45,308 nt of DNA from Photobacterium proteolyticum (GTDB lineage Bacteria > Pseudomonadota > Gammaproteobacteria > Enterobacterales > Vibrionaceae), in contig NZ_MJIL01000040.1 of the NCBI RefSeq assembly GCF_001939735.1, positions 1 to 45,308 on the forward strand. The letters run 5' to 3'. A program made the position numbers and the translations under genes. The notes beneath the pieces were generated by a model. It worked only from the letters and a program-made list of their open reading frames with translations. It was not told the DNA's origin and did not search any database. Positions 37,340 to 44,901 of the stretch are shown in pieces. Positions within the stretch are counted from its first letter, which is position 1, and each line of letters begins with the position of its first letter.

Positions 37340-38712
37340 ACATAACAATTAACGATACTGAAGAGTATTACTACCAAATAGTTTCATTAAATCAAGACAC
37401 CGATGTGACAGCATTGGTGTCTAATTTTGTACAAAAATTCCACGGCATTGCCAAGAGCTTGGATTGCGAAATTCGAGAGAACGATAATTTTGTTGAAAGT
37501 ATTTCGCTAACTGGAGATTATCTATCTGATCTTGATGTAGAACTTGGACTACTCGACAAAGGCGACGTAACTCTTGAACTGAAATGCGAGAAGACAGAAG
37601 ACAAATGCCTAAGAGTAGTTAATGTCAAATCTTTCATTAGTAACTTAGCCAAAAGAGACCAACAAAACCAACTCAAGTTCTGGCTCAGAGATGTAAAAGA
37701 CAACTACACAACTATTCAAGTTAATGGACAAACCTTTGAGCTGACCAGATACAAAGAACATGTTACCGCTGAAAGTATAGAACGTCACAAAAAGGATACT
37801 GTTGCTGATCTTGTTGGCATCAAGATGAACGTCTGCTACTTCGATTTTCTTTTGGAGGAGTTTTATGATTTCTCTAGTTTCTTTGATCATGTGCTTGAAC
37901 TAAGGACTGTCTTATGCCTTTGCTTGATCTCCAGAGCCAGCAGCCTAAACGAAAAAACGTTCACTTTCGATGGAGAAAGCAAGCTTGATCTTAACCTAGT
38001 CGATGAGAATTTTTACTTTGATCAAGGTGAATCTATATATCGAGTATTCCAGTGGGCTTATACAGATGAAAGACTGTCAGCTAGGATTGGTATCATTAAT
38101 CAAGCTATAGCTCAGAGCAAAAACATCATTTCAGTGTTTGATGCCAATATAATCAAAATTTTAGACTCAATTTATCAAGTCTACATTAAGGAAGATTTTG
38201 AGCATTATATTGAGGTCAGAAACCGAGTCAGCGACGCGACATTGGATTTATGCAACCGAATAAATGAAGCAGTATCCTCAAGCAGGGCCACTATCAAGCA
38301 ATCCATTTTTGTTATTGTCTCTTACTTCTTCTCGATCATTGTGTTTACTGCGATAGACAAGGGTAAGATTGAAAACATATTCAGTATCGAACTGGCCGTG
38401 TTATCCAGCGTCTTCATTGTGGCTGCTTTTCTAAGCATATTTATTGCGAGCAAAGAATTAGATAAAACTGTTAAGATTCACAAGTATCAGCTAGATGAAA
38501 TTAAAACTCGGAACAGAGTTTTCCTGAGTGAAAGTGAAATCAGTGATTTCTTCAATTCTCAATCACTTAGTGAGGCAATAAGCACTTCAGAGAGTAAGTC
38601 GTACTTGTATGTGGCATCAGGTATTCTTACTATCCTAGCAATTATACTGTGGGTTCTTCACTTCACTAGAGCTGAACTTGTTAGCATTCCGGTCTACTTG
38701 CATATAGTTTAA
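37336..38712 (+). CDS. Cargo gene B: membrane-anchored protein of unknown function
   Basis: A 458-aa protein with a long soluble N-terminal part (about residues 1-315). A pair of transmembrane helices follows (SIFVIVSYFFSIIVFTAID and LAVLSSVFIVAAFLSIFIA, about 318-375), then a roughly 60-residue charged segment and a third helix near the C-terminus (LYVASGILTILAIILWVLHF). No known domain is recognised. The start codon overlaps the end of cargo gene A, so they form a two-gene unit with a soluble component and a membrane component, a layout common to abortive-infection systems. Its location between transposition and Cascade modules of a CAST marks it as cargo. The function is unknown. Confidence 0.7.
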   Translation: MNITINDTEEYYYQIVSLNQDTDVTALVSNFVQKFHGIAKSLDCEIRENDNFVESISLTGDYLSDLDVELGLLDKGDVTLELKCEKTEDKCLRVVNVKSFISNLAKRDQQNQLKFWLRDVKDNYTTIQVNGQTFELTRYKEHVTAESIERHKKDTVADLVGIKMNVCYFDFLLEEFYDFSSFFDHVLELRTVLCLCLISRASSLNEKTFTFDGESKLDLNLVDENFYFDQGESIYRVFQWAYTDERLSARIGIINQAIAQSKNIISVFDANIIKILDSIYQVYIKEDFEHYIEVRNRVSDATLDLCNRINEAVSSSRATIKQSIFVIVSYFFSIIVFTAIDKGKIENIFSIELAVLSSVFIVAAFLSIFIASKELDKTVKIHKYQLDEIKTRNRVFLSESEISDFFNSQSLSEAISTSESKSYLYVASGILTILAIILWVLHFTRAELVSIPVYLHIV

Positions 38713-38738
38713 CTCAGTTCTTAATTTCTGCTATACCT

Positions 38739-38759
38739 AAACTAAGTAATTCTTAGTTT
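38739..38759. promoter_or_regulatory. Putative Xre operator O3 (tniQ-cas promoter)
   Basis: AAACTAAG (38739-38746) and CTTAGTTT (38752-38759) are perfect complements around TAATT, 10 bp before the tniQ start codon. The palindrome is almost identical to O1 in the xre promoter (AAACTAAG-TAATC-CTTAGTAT), linking the two transcription units. Confidence 0.75.
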
Positions 38760-38768
38760 GGGCTGGCT

Positions 38769-39986
38769 ATGTTCCTGATTACACCAGATAAGCAATATCC
38801 TGATGAGTCCCTCGAAAGCTTCCTGATTCGACTCTGTGAATGTAATGGTTTTGAATCATTTCAATTGCTTAGTGGTGCGTTGTGGGAGTGGTTGGTTGAT
38901 AACGATCATCAAGCGGCAGGGGCGTTACCTCGCCAACTCAGTCAGATAAACCTTTATCACTCCAAACATTCGAGTGGGTTTCGCCTGCGAGCCTTTCAGC
39001 TTTTGGATTCACTGTTTGATAGTGATGCCAGGCCGTTGATGCAGCATGCCTTGCTCCACTCTGCGGTAACATTCTCGCCCAGATTAGCTGCGTTGTTTCG
39101 CTATGGCATACATATTCCGCTTTGTTTTATTCGAAGTAGCTACACACCGGTATGCCCAACTTGCTTAGCTGAATCACCCTATATCCGCCAATACTGGCAC
39201 TTCAAACCCTACCAGTCTTGCCATCATCATGGCGTTAGCATGCTTTTCCGTTGTCCTGCCTGCCAAGAAGCTTTGAATTATCAGCAATCAGAGCAAACTC
39301 TTTACTGCCACTGTGGTTATGATCTGCGAGATGCAGGAACTGAAAGTGCACCGCCTGAAAGTATCGTCATTAGCCAACTTGTTGTCGAAGGTGAAACTCA
39401 GAATGCACTTTCGATTACCAATTGGCTAGGGGCGTTACTTTGGCACTCAAGGATCAAGCATAATCAGATTGCTCATAATGAATTCGGTGAGCCTGAGTTT
39501 GACCAAGCGGTTGAGTACTTCTCAAATTGGCCTGAAGCCTTTGTACGTGATTTAGAAGAGGTTGTGAGTCAGGCAGAAGTTAAGCTTGTGAAAGGATTCA
39601 ACCATACGCGTTTTTCTGATGTATTTGGAGAGCTGCTTGTTTCTTCCCGTAAATTGCCATCACGCGATTTACGGCAGAACTTTGTCCTTAAGGCTGTACT
39701 TGATTTCCTTCAGGAATTGGTTCGCGATAACCCGAAAACAAAAGAGGCCAATATTGCAGATTTGAAGTTAACAGTATTGGAGGCTGCCGCATTGCTAACC
39801 ACCTCAATAGAGCAAGTCTATCGACTCTATGAAGAGGGATATTTACAGTCTGTAACAAGGTTAAAACTACATTCAAAGCTCTCGTCCAATGATGCGGTGT
39901 TTTTCCTGCGTCATGTAATGGAGCTGCGCTGGTCAGGTATGGCATCTGATTACAGTACCAATGATGTTTATCTTCCATCATGGTGA
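38769..39986 (+). CDS. tniQ: TniQ, target-selection protein that binds Cascade
   Basis: A 405-aa TniQ/TnsD-family protein. The N-terminal domain opens with FLITPDKQYPDESLESFLIRLCECNGF, typical of the family. A zinc-binding module begins near residue 129 with VCPTC, then SCHHHG, RCPAC and YCHCGYDL. A C-terminal helical region with a helix-turn-helix (TVLEAAALLTTSIEQVYRLYEEG) ends the protein. In I-F3 elements TniQ docks as a dimer on Cas6/Cas7 and recruits TnsC. It is the first gene of the tniQ-cas8/5-cas7-cas6 operon and overlaps cas8/5 by 7 bp. Confidence 0.94.
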   Translation: MFLITPDKQYPDESLESFLIRLCECNGFESFQLLSGALWEWLVDNDHQAAGALPRQLSQINLYHSKHSSGFRLRAFQLLDSLFDSDARPLMQHALLHSAVTFSPRLAALFRYGIHIPLCFIRSSYTPVCPTCLAESPYIRQYWHFKPYQSCHHHGVSMLFRCPACQEALNYQQSEQTLYCHCGYDLRDAGTESAPPESIVISQLVVEGETQNALSITNWLGALLWHSRIKHNQIAHNEFGEPEFDQAVEYFSNWPEAFVRDLEEVVSQAEVKLVKGFNHTRFSDVFGELLVSSRKLPSRDLRQNFVLKAVLDFLQELVRDNPKTKEANIADLKLTVLEAAALLTTSIEQVYRLYEEGYLQSVTRLKLHSKLSSNDAVFFLRHVMELRWSGMASDYSTNDVYLPSW

Positions 39987-42058
39987 AGCCAATGCACTTA
40001 TCGGAGTTACTGCAAGTTCAAGATATAGGTGAACGCAATCAGTTGTTGAGAAGGACGTTGGTTGCTTACACTGATGAGGTTGATGTGTCAGGCTGTGAGC
40101 TTCAGCTACTGATTATCGCCATTAACCTAACGTTGCCCAAAAAGGAAGTAGGCGACTTATTAGATAAGTCATTAGCAAAATCATTGCTGATGGACGAAAG
40201 TCACATTCAGCACTGTATTGATGAAGTTCAGTGGTTTCATACCCATAATGTGAAGTACCCTGATTCTCGAGTGAAAGGGCAACGTATAATCGCCCAAGTA
40301 CAAAAGCCTGCTGATGGTGTTCTATGTAGCTCAAATCTATCTCAAGCTTTTGGTTGGTCGCATAATAGTTCACAGGTTAATCCCGCTAAGCTCTTCGGTA
40401 TACGGTTTCATTGGCAAAATCAAGAAACCTCATTACTTGAGGTAGTGCTCGATAATATTGCTGAGTGGCAAGCTATGTTTCAGGCTTTGGGGATGACAAG
40501 AAAACAGTTGTCAGATATGAGGGAAAATCTTTCGGAGTGTCATACCTATAACCATTTACCGTCAGAAGTCAGTGAGTATTCCAAACAAATCCGAGTGCCA
40601 TTTCAGGAGGCTTATTGCGCATTAACTCCTGTAATCAGCCATAGCGTCCAAGCCCAAATACAGAAGATGGTATTTAACCGGGAGGTTAGAGCTACCAATG
40701 TTGAGCATGGCCATCCTGCTAGTGTTGGGAACTTGGTGGCGGCGCTAGGGGGGAATATCAGGCTACTGAATTATCCCCCCACTGTTGCCCATAAAGTATC
40801 AGGGAAATTTGCTGAATATCGAGATGGCAGTACCAAGGATGTCTTTGACTATTCGGCAATAAAAGATAAACGTTTTTTGGATGCATTATGCCGAATTGCC
40901 GGAGAGAAACCCGCCCCAACGCTGAGGCAGCGACGACAGTTACGTATATCGGCATTACGTTTTGTTCGAAAGCAGCTTGCATTATGGTTAGCTCCGATGA
41001 TGGAGTGGCGGGATAGTATAGAGACTCGGACTGCTTACAGCTCGCCTGTTGAAACACTGGAAGAGCAGTTGTTATACCTTCCTGTAAAAAGCTTGCCTGA
41101 TGTGCTCAGTGACTTGAATGCACGTTTTCACAAGGCACTACAGTATCATCACAGAGGGGCGCAATACGCTTTTCATCCTGATATTTTGTATCCTATAAAG
41201 CAGCAGATGAAGTGGCTACTTAACTTTATCGCGAATCCAGAAGATCCCGTTATCAAGTCCCAATCAAGCTGTGTGTACCTGCATCTTAAGCAATTGAAGG
41301 TTCATGATGCATCGTTACTTTCTAACCCCTATGTTTCTGGTATTCCTTCCCTAACGGCTTTGGGAGGGGTAATGCATAACTACCAGAGAAAGCTCAGTGC
41401 ATTGATTGGTCGTGAGTGCTCAATTAAACGAGGCGCATGGTTTATTGCTCAATACCACCGGCAAGCAGGTAAGAAGTTACCTGAACCGGACAAGGTGAGG
41501 TATCAAAATAAAGCATCAGATGTACAGCGACCAGGAATAGTTGATGGAATATATGGTGATTTAACAATGGACTTGGTGTTTGAATTACAGTTACCAGAGT
41601 CGCTCTCAATACCAGATATTACCATTTTACAAGCTGCTTTCCCCTCTCGATTTGCTGGTGGGACACTTCACCCGCCTTCATTGTTTGAGCAAACTGATTG
41701 GTTGTCGGTTTATTTCAGCCAAAGTGAATTGTTTGCTGTTTTAGCTCGTTTACCTCGAGGAGGGTGCTGGATTTATCCTGATAATAAAGGTGTTAGTTCG
41801 TTTGATAATCTGGTTACCAGGTTAGACAGCGAGCCGGATTTAAAACCTATCGGGCTTGGTTTCCTGCCACTTGAAGAGCCCCAGAACCGTGTAGGGAGCA
41901 TAACTCCTTTTCATTGTTATGTTGAACCTTGTATCGGGGTTGTTCGGTGTATAAACCCCATTAACGTTAGGCTGTCAGGTAGTAAGCAATTTTACCAGTC
42001 AGCTTTTTGGCACTTTGATATTGCAAATAACGCTATGCTTATGAAAAAGGTATTTTGA
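39980..42058 (+). CDS. cas8/5: Type I-F3 Cascade large subunit, Cas8f-Cas5f fusion
   Basis: A 692-aa protein in the position and size range of the natural Cas8/Cas5 fusion of transposon-encoded I-F Cascade. The Cas8 part would read the PAM and the Cas5 part holds the crRNA 5' handle. Primary sequence of this subunit is poorly conserved, so the call rests largely on the operon order tniQ-X-cas7-cas6 and on length. The ATG at 39980 overlaps the tniQ stop by 7 bp; a second ATG at 39992 (MHLSELL) is an alternative. It ends 10 bp before cas7. Confidence 0.88.
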   Translation: MVKPMHLSELLQVQDIGERNQLLRRTLVAYTDEVDVSGCELQLLIIAINLTLPKKEVGDLLDKSLAKSLLMDESHIQHCIDEVQWFHTHNVKYPDSRVKGQRIIAQVQKPADGVLCSSNLSQAFGWSHNSSQVNPAKLFGIRFHWQNQETSLLEVVLDNIAEWQAMFQALGMTRKQLSDMRENLSECHTYNHLPSEVSEYSKQIRVPFQEAYCALTPVISHSVQAQIQKMVFNREVRATNVEHGHPASVGNLVAALGGNIRLLNYPPTVAHKVSGKFAEYRDGSTKDVFDYSAIKDKRFLDALCRIAGEKPAPTLRQRRQLRISALRFVRKQLALWLAPMMEWRDSIETRTAYSSPVETLEEQLLYLPVKSLPDVLSDLNARFHKALQYHHRGAQYAFHPDILYPIKQQMKWLLNFIANPEDPVIKSQSSCVYLHLKQLKVHDASLLSNPYVSGIPSLTALGGVMHNYQRKLSALIGRECSIKRGAWFIAQYHRQAGKKLPEPDKVRYQNKASDVQRPGIVDGIYGDLTMDLVFELQLPESLSIPDITILQAAFPSRFAGGTLHPPSLFEQTDWLSVYFSQSELFAVLARLPRGGCWIYPDNKGVSSFDNLVTRLDSEPDLKPIGLGFLPLEEPQNRVGSITPFHCYVEPCIGVVRCINPINVRLSGSKQFYQSAFWHFDIANNAMLMKKVF

Positions 42059-42068
42059 GGTAAGCAGT

Positions 42069-43094
42069 ATGCAGCTCTGCCGACACTTAAACTATATACG
42101 TTCCCTTTCTCCAGGTAAGGCTGTGTTCTATTACCAGGCCCCAGAGTGTGATTTTGTGCCGATTCAAGTGGAAACTAACAGGATCAGAGCGGCAAAAAGT
42201 GGTTTCACGGAAGCCTATGATAAAAATCAGAAGCTAAAGAATTTGGCACCCCAAGATCTTGCATACAGTAACCCTCAATGTATAGATGCCTGTTATGTCC
42301 CGCCAAATGTCCCAGAGTTTTCACTGAGGGTTGAGGCGAACTCATTGCAACCTGATTGCTGTGAAGATGAGAAGGTAAGGCGGTACTTAACTAAGTTAGC
42401 GGCAACCTATGCTCAAGTTGGTGGTTATCAAGAATTGGCTCGGCGTTACTGTAAAAACATTCTGTTGGGTACATGGTTATGGAGAAATGAGCATACGCTT
42501 GGTACACAGGTTGATGTACAAACCTCAAATGGTAACAGTTACGTTATTGTTGATGCTCGGCGTTTGGATTGGCTGTCTGTTTGGTCTGAAGAAGAACAAG
42601 CAGTGCTTAACGACTTAACTTCAGAGATGGCGATGGCGCTGTGTGAGCCTAAGCAGTATTGGTTTGCAGATATCAAAGCAACATTGAAAACAGGGTTCTG
42701 TCAGGAGCTACATCCAAGTCAGAAGTTTATTGATAACCATGGACAAGGTGAGTCATCAAAGCAGTACGCCACTGTGGGATGTGTCGATGGTAATCAGGCT
42801 GCGTGCTTCCATGCGGAGAAGGTAGGGGCTGCGTTACATCTAATTGATGATTGGTGGGATGAAGACGCGGATAAGCGATTAAGAACGCATGAGTATGGTG
42901 CTGATCGAGATTATCTTATTGCACGCCGTCATCCAGTAAAGAAGCAAGACTTTTACTCATTGCTGACGCTAACCGCAGTGTTTATAAGGCAGCTTCGGAA
43001 CGTAAGAGATAAAGGTGGTGAGATCCCTCCTCAAATACATTATGTCATGGCTGTGCTGTGCAAGGCAGGTATGTTTCAGCGGGGTAAAAACTGA
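42069..43094 (+). CDS. cas7: Type I-F3 Cascade backbone subunit Cas7f
   Basis: A 341-aa Csy3-type protein, six copies of which coat the crRNA and flip out every sixth base. Recognisable features include the N-terminal LNYIRSLSPGKAVFYYQAPE, the block GGYQELARRYCKNILLGTWLWRNEHTLGTQVDV with the typical GTWLWRN, and the C-terminal segment FYSLLTLTAVFIRQLRNVRDKGGEIPPQIHYVMAVLCKAGMF. The flipping it causes explains why the homing guide tolerates mismatches at positions 6, 12, 18, 24 and 30. The stop codon shares one base with the cas6 start. Confidence 0.94.
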   Translation: MQLCRHLNYIRSLSPGKAVFYYQAPECDFVPIQVETNRIRAAKSGFTEAYDKNQKLKNLAPQDLAYSNPQCIDACYVPPNVPEFSLRVEANSLQPDCCEDEKVRRYLTKLAATYAQVGGYQELARRYCKNILLGTWLWRNEHTLGTQVDVQTSNGNSYVIVDARRLDWLSVWSEEEQAVLNDLTSEMAMALCEPKQYWFADIKATLKTGFCQELHPSQKFIDNHGQGESSKQYATVGCVDGNQAACFHAEKVGAALHLIDDWWDEDADKRLRTHEYGADRDYLIARRHPVKKQDFYSLLTLTAVFIRQLRNVRDKGGEIPPQIHYVMAVLCKAGMFQRGKN

Positions 43095-43717
43095 TGAGCA
43101 ACCGCTTTTACTTTCTAATTCGATATGTACCTGATGATGTCGATGATGGGTTATTAGCTGGCCGATGCATTAGCATTCTGCATGGTGTGTTGTCTTCAGA
43201 GCAGAATGATATTGATGGTGGTATTGGGGTTGCTTTTCCGCAATGGTGTAAAGAGTCTTTAGGGCGAAGTGTCGCATTTGTTTCAGAAAATAAGCAGCAC
43301 TTAGAGCAGCTAAAACAGCAACAATACTTTAAAGTCATGAAGGCGGATAACCTCTTTGATATATCTATGGTTAAAGCCGTACCAACTGATGTGCCAGAGA
43401 TACGCTTCAAACGAAATCAAGGGGTAGCTAAGTGTTTCGCAGGTGAAAAACGCCGAAGGCTAGCTAGGGCAAAGCGTCGTGTGGAGGCTAGAGGGGAAGC
43501 TTTTAAACCACAATTGTGTGAATTGGAGCGAGAAGTTGATCACTTCCATCGAGCATTCATGACAAGCAAGAGTAAAGGAACAAAGTTTCTACTTCATATT
43601 CAGAAAGATATTAATATAGCTCAACGTTCAAGTCAGTATTCCCAGTATGGTTTGGCAACGAATGATGAGCTTGAAGGAACCGTACCAGAGTTAAAAATTG
43701 TGATACCCCTTTTTTAG
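43094..43717 (+). CDS. cas6: crRNA endoribonuclease Cas6f (Csy4-like)
   Basis: A 207-aa ribonuclease that cuts CRISPR transcripts at the base of the repeat hairpin and stays bound to the 3' stem. The ferredoxin-like N-terminus (NRFYFLIRYVPDDVDDGLLAGRCISILHGVL) carries a conserved histidine at position 30, in the place of the catalytic His of Csy4. The arginine-rich helix GEKRRRLARAKRRVEARG inserts into the repeat hairpin. The length fits I-F Cas6. It is the last gene of the operon, and the CRISPR array begins 117 bp downstream in the same orientation. Confidence 0.93.
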   Translation: MSNRFYFLIRYVPDDVDDGLLAGRCISILHGVLSSEQNDIDGGIGVAFPQWCKESLGRSVAFVSENKQHLEQLKQQQYFKVMKADNLFDISMVKAVPTDVPEIRFKRNQGVAKCFAGEKRRRLARAKRRVEARGEAFKPQLCELEREVDHFHRAFMTSKSKGTKFLLHIQKDINIAQRSSQYSQYGLATNDELEGTVPELKIVIPLF

Positions 43718-43834
43718 CTTGTGATAAATTATCCTTTAAAATTAGGTGGTTGATGTGGGCTGAAGAAAAAGGATATAACGGTTATTTTCACCATAATTCA
43801 CCGTAAGTTAAATAAATATCTACTAAACTTTACA

Positions 43835-43984
43835 GTAACCTGCCGCATAGGCAGCTGAGAAAAGTGTGGACGGTGGGATAGGGACATCACGCACGTGACC
43901 TGCCGTATAGGCAGTTGAGATAAGGCCAAGAAGTGAACATCCGTAACAGGCAAAATTAGACCTGCCGAAAAGGTAGTATATAAT
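43835..43984 (+). CRISPR. Type I-F3 CRISPR array, two spacers, diverged last repeat
   Basis: Repeat 1 is 43835-43862 and repeat 2 is 43895-43922, each 28 nt with the I-F stem CTGCC-N5-GGCAG. They differ at five positions. A diverged third repeat at about 43957-43984 has stem CTGCC-GAAAA-GGTAG, with one G-U pair, and a changed 3' part. Spacer 1 is 43863-43894 (32 nt). Spacer 2 is 43923-43954, or to 43956 depending on how the diverged repeat is framed, and matches ffs. The 5' handles would be CTGAGAAA for crRNA 1 and TTGAGATA for crRNA 2. A terminator follows the third repeat at once, so there is no third spacer. No cas1/cas2 are present. Confidence 0.93.
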
Positions 43985-43989
43985 GTAGG

Positions 43990-44020
43990 CACCCCAGTGA
44001 TTACTGGGGTGTTTTGTTTG
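43990..44020 (+). terminator. Rho-independent terminator of the CRISPR array
   Basis: ACCCCAGT (43991-43998) pairs with ACTGGGGT (44003-44010) around GATT and is followed by GTTTTGTTTG. It lies 6 bp after the diverged last repeat and so fixes the 3' end of the pre-crRNA. Confidence 0.87.
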
Positions 44021-44042
44021 TATATCTGCGAGTGAGATATAC
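44020..44042. repeat. 8-bp inverted repeat downstream of the array
   Basis: GTATATCT (44020-44027) and AGATATAC (44035-44042) are perfect complements around GCGAGTG. It could be an operator or a secondary terminator stem. No linked gene makes the role clear. Confidence 0.4.
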
Positions 44043-44430
44043 CAAGTAAACTCGAAAATGCTCAACAGTTTTTGGTAATCGAAGACCTCTAACTTTGTTA
44101 GATTGTCAGTTAACCAATGTTTACTTATGTCTGTAATGTGCTTAAAACAATGACGGAAGAGAATACATAGCTATTCAATTATGTTTTCAATTTGTTTTAT
44201 TGATAGTGTCGGAAGAGTTGATGATGTTCAAAGATTAGCTTAATGCGCATGCTTTCAAAAGTGATTTCTTAAAAAAGGAAATTTTCATTTAAAATGGTGA
44301 CATGTATATCATTGATGGTATACATGGTGTTTACTCAGGAGAAATTCTCAACTTAATGCTATCATTACGTCAGAGATTGGTATGAAATAGTCGAATACAA
44401 AATAGCTTAGCGAATAGGAGTAACCGGTAT
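44043..44430. other. 388-bp AT-rich gene-poor stretch inside the transposon
   Basis: No convincing gene is seen. It contains an inverted repeat CATGTATA (44301-44308)/TATACATG (44319-44326). A tiny ORF at 44302-44385 (MYIIDGIHGVYSGEILNLMLSL...) overlaps it and could be the remnant of a broken gene. No TnsB-like repeats are recognised here. Confidence 0.3.
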
Positions 44431-44901
44431 TTATTGAGTAATGGAAAAGTTTGAATGGTAGAAAGCTGCAGAATAGTTGTTAAACATTAGATCAAGTGCT
44501 TCTTTTTTAGCAATAAAAACGCTTTGTATATTATTTGTTAGTCGTGTAGTAAGTTGGCTCCTCAATGAATATGTTAAAGAGCATGATAAGGGAGCAAGAC
44601 TGTCACAGTTATCAAACCAGAGTAACCGTGGTTTAGTATCATCTTCAATAGCGTGAAGAAAGTTCATATTGTCGGGATTTTTTAATGCCTCTTCTGGACT
44701 ATCATAACGACTAAAGTCAAGATATTGCACATCAACCCCCGCTTTTCTCGCTAATTCTGATGCTTCTTCAATAAATCCACTTCTCAGTAAGTAACTATCA
44801 GCTGATATAATCTGAAGGTTCATGTCCCAAGCATATTCAATGAGGCATTTAGCTGTAATTTTCATTGGAGGAGTTGGGTGTTCAGTAAATGGAGGAGACA
44901 A
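44431..44901 (-). CDS. Hypothetical cargo protein with a Walker B-like strand
   Basis: A 156-aa protein on the opposite strand to the rest of the element. The start appears to be a TTG at 44901 with AAGGA about 9 nt upstream; an ATG at 44865 (MKITAKC) is the alternative. A segment PRLLWFDNCDSLAPL resembles a Walker B strand, and NNIQSVFIAKKEALDLMFNNYS could be a following sensor strand. There is no Walker A, so it is either not an ATPase or a truncated one. No family is recognised. It lies beyond the CRISPR array and is probably transposon cargo or the relic of a larger ATPase gene. Confidence 0.5.
   Translation of the reverse strand: MSPPFTEHPTPPMKITAKCLIEYAWDMNLQIISADSYLLRSGFIEEASELARKAGVDVQYLDFSRYDSPEEALKNPDNMNFLHAIEDDTKPRLLWFDNCDSLAPLSCSLTYSLRSQLTTRLTNNIQSVFIAKKEALDLMFNNYSAAFYHSNFSITQ

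Noticed and set aside
36721..37890. Minus-strand ORFs within the cargo genes
   Set aside because: Both are antisense to long coupled plus-strand ORFs and show no domain or start signal.
36278..38712. Assigning the cargo pair to the Kiwa defence system (KwaA/KwaB)
   Set aside because: Kiwa also has one soluble and one membrane protein, but gene order, sizes and the sequences I recall do not fit well enough to name it.
43863..43894. Spacer 1 as the ffs homing guide
   Set aside because: In either orientation I found only scattered short words shared with ffs and no ungapped alignment near a CC PAM at the right distance from the transposon end; spacer 2 fits all criteria.
43798..44065. Minus-strand ORFs across the CRISPR array
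   Set aside because: They translate the repeats themselves (recurring QLPIRQVTC-like strings) and are not genes.
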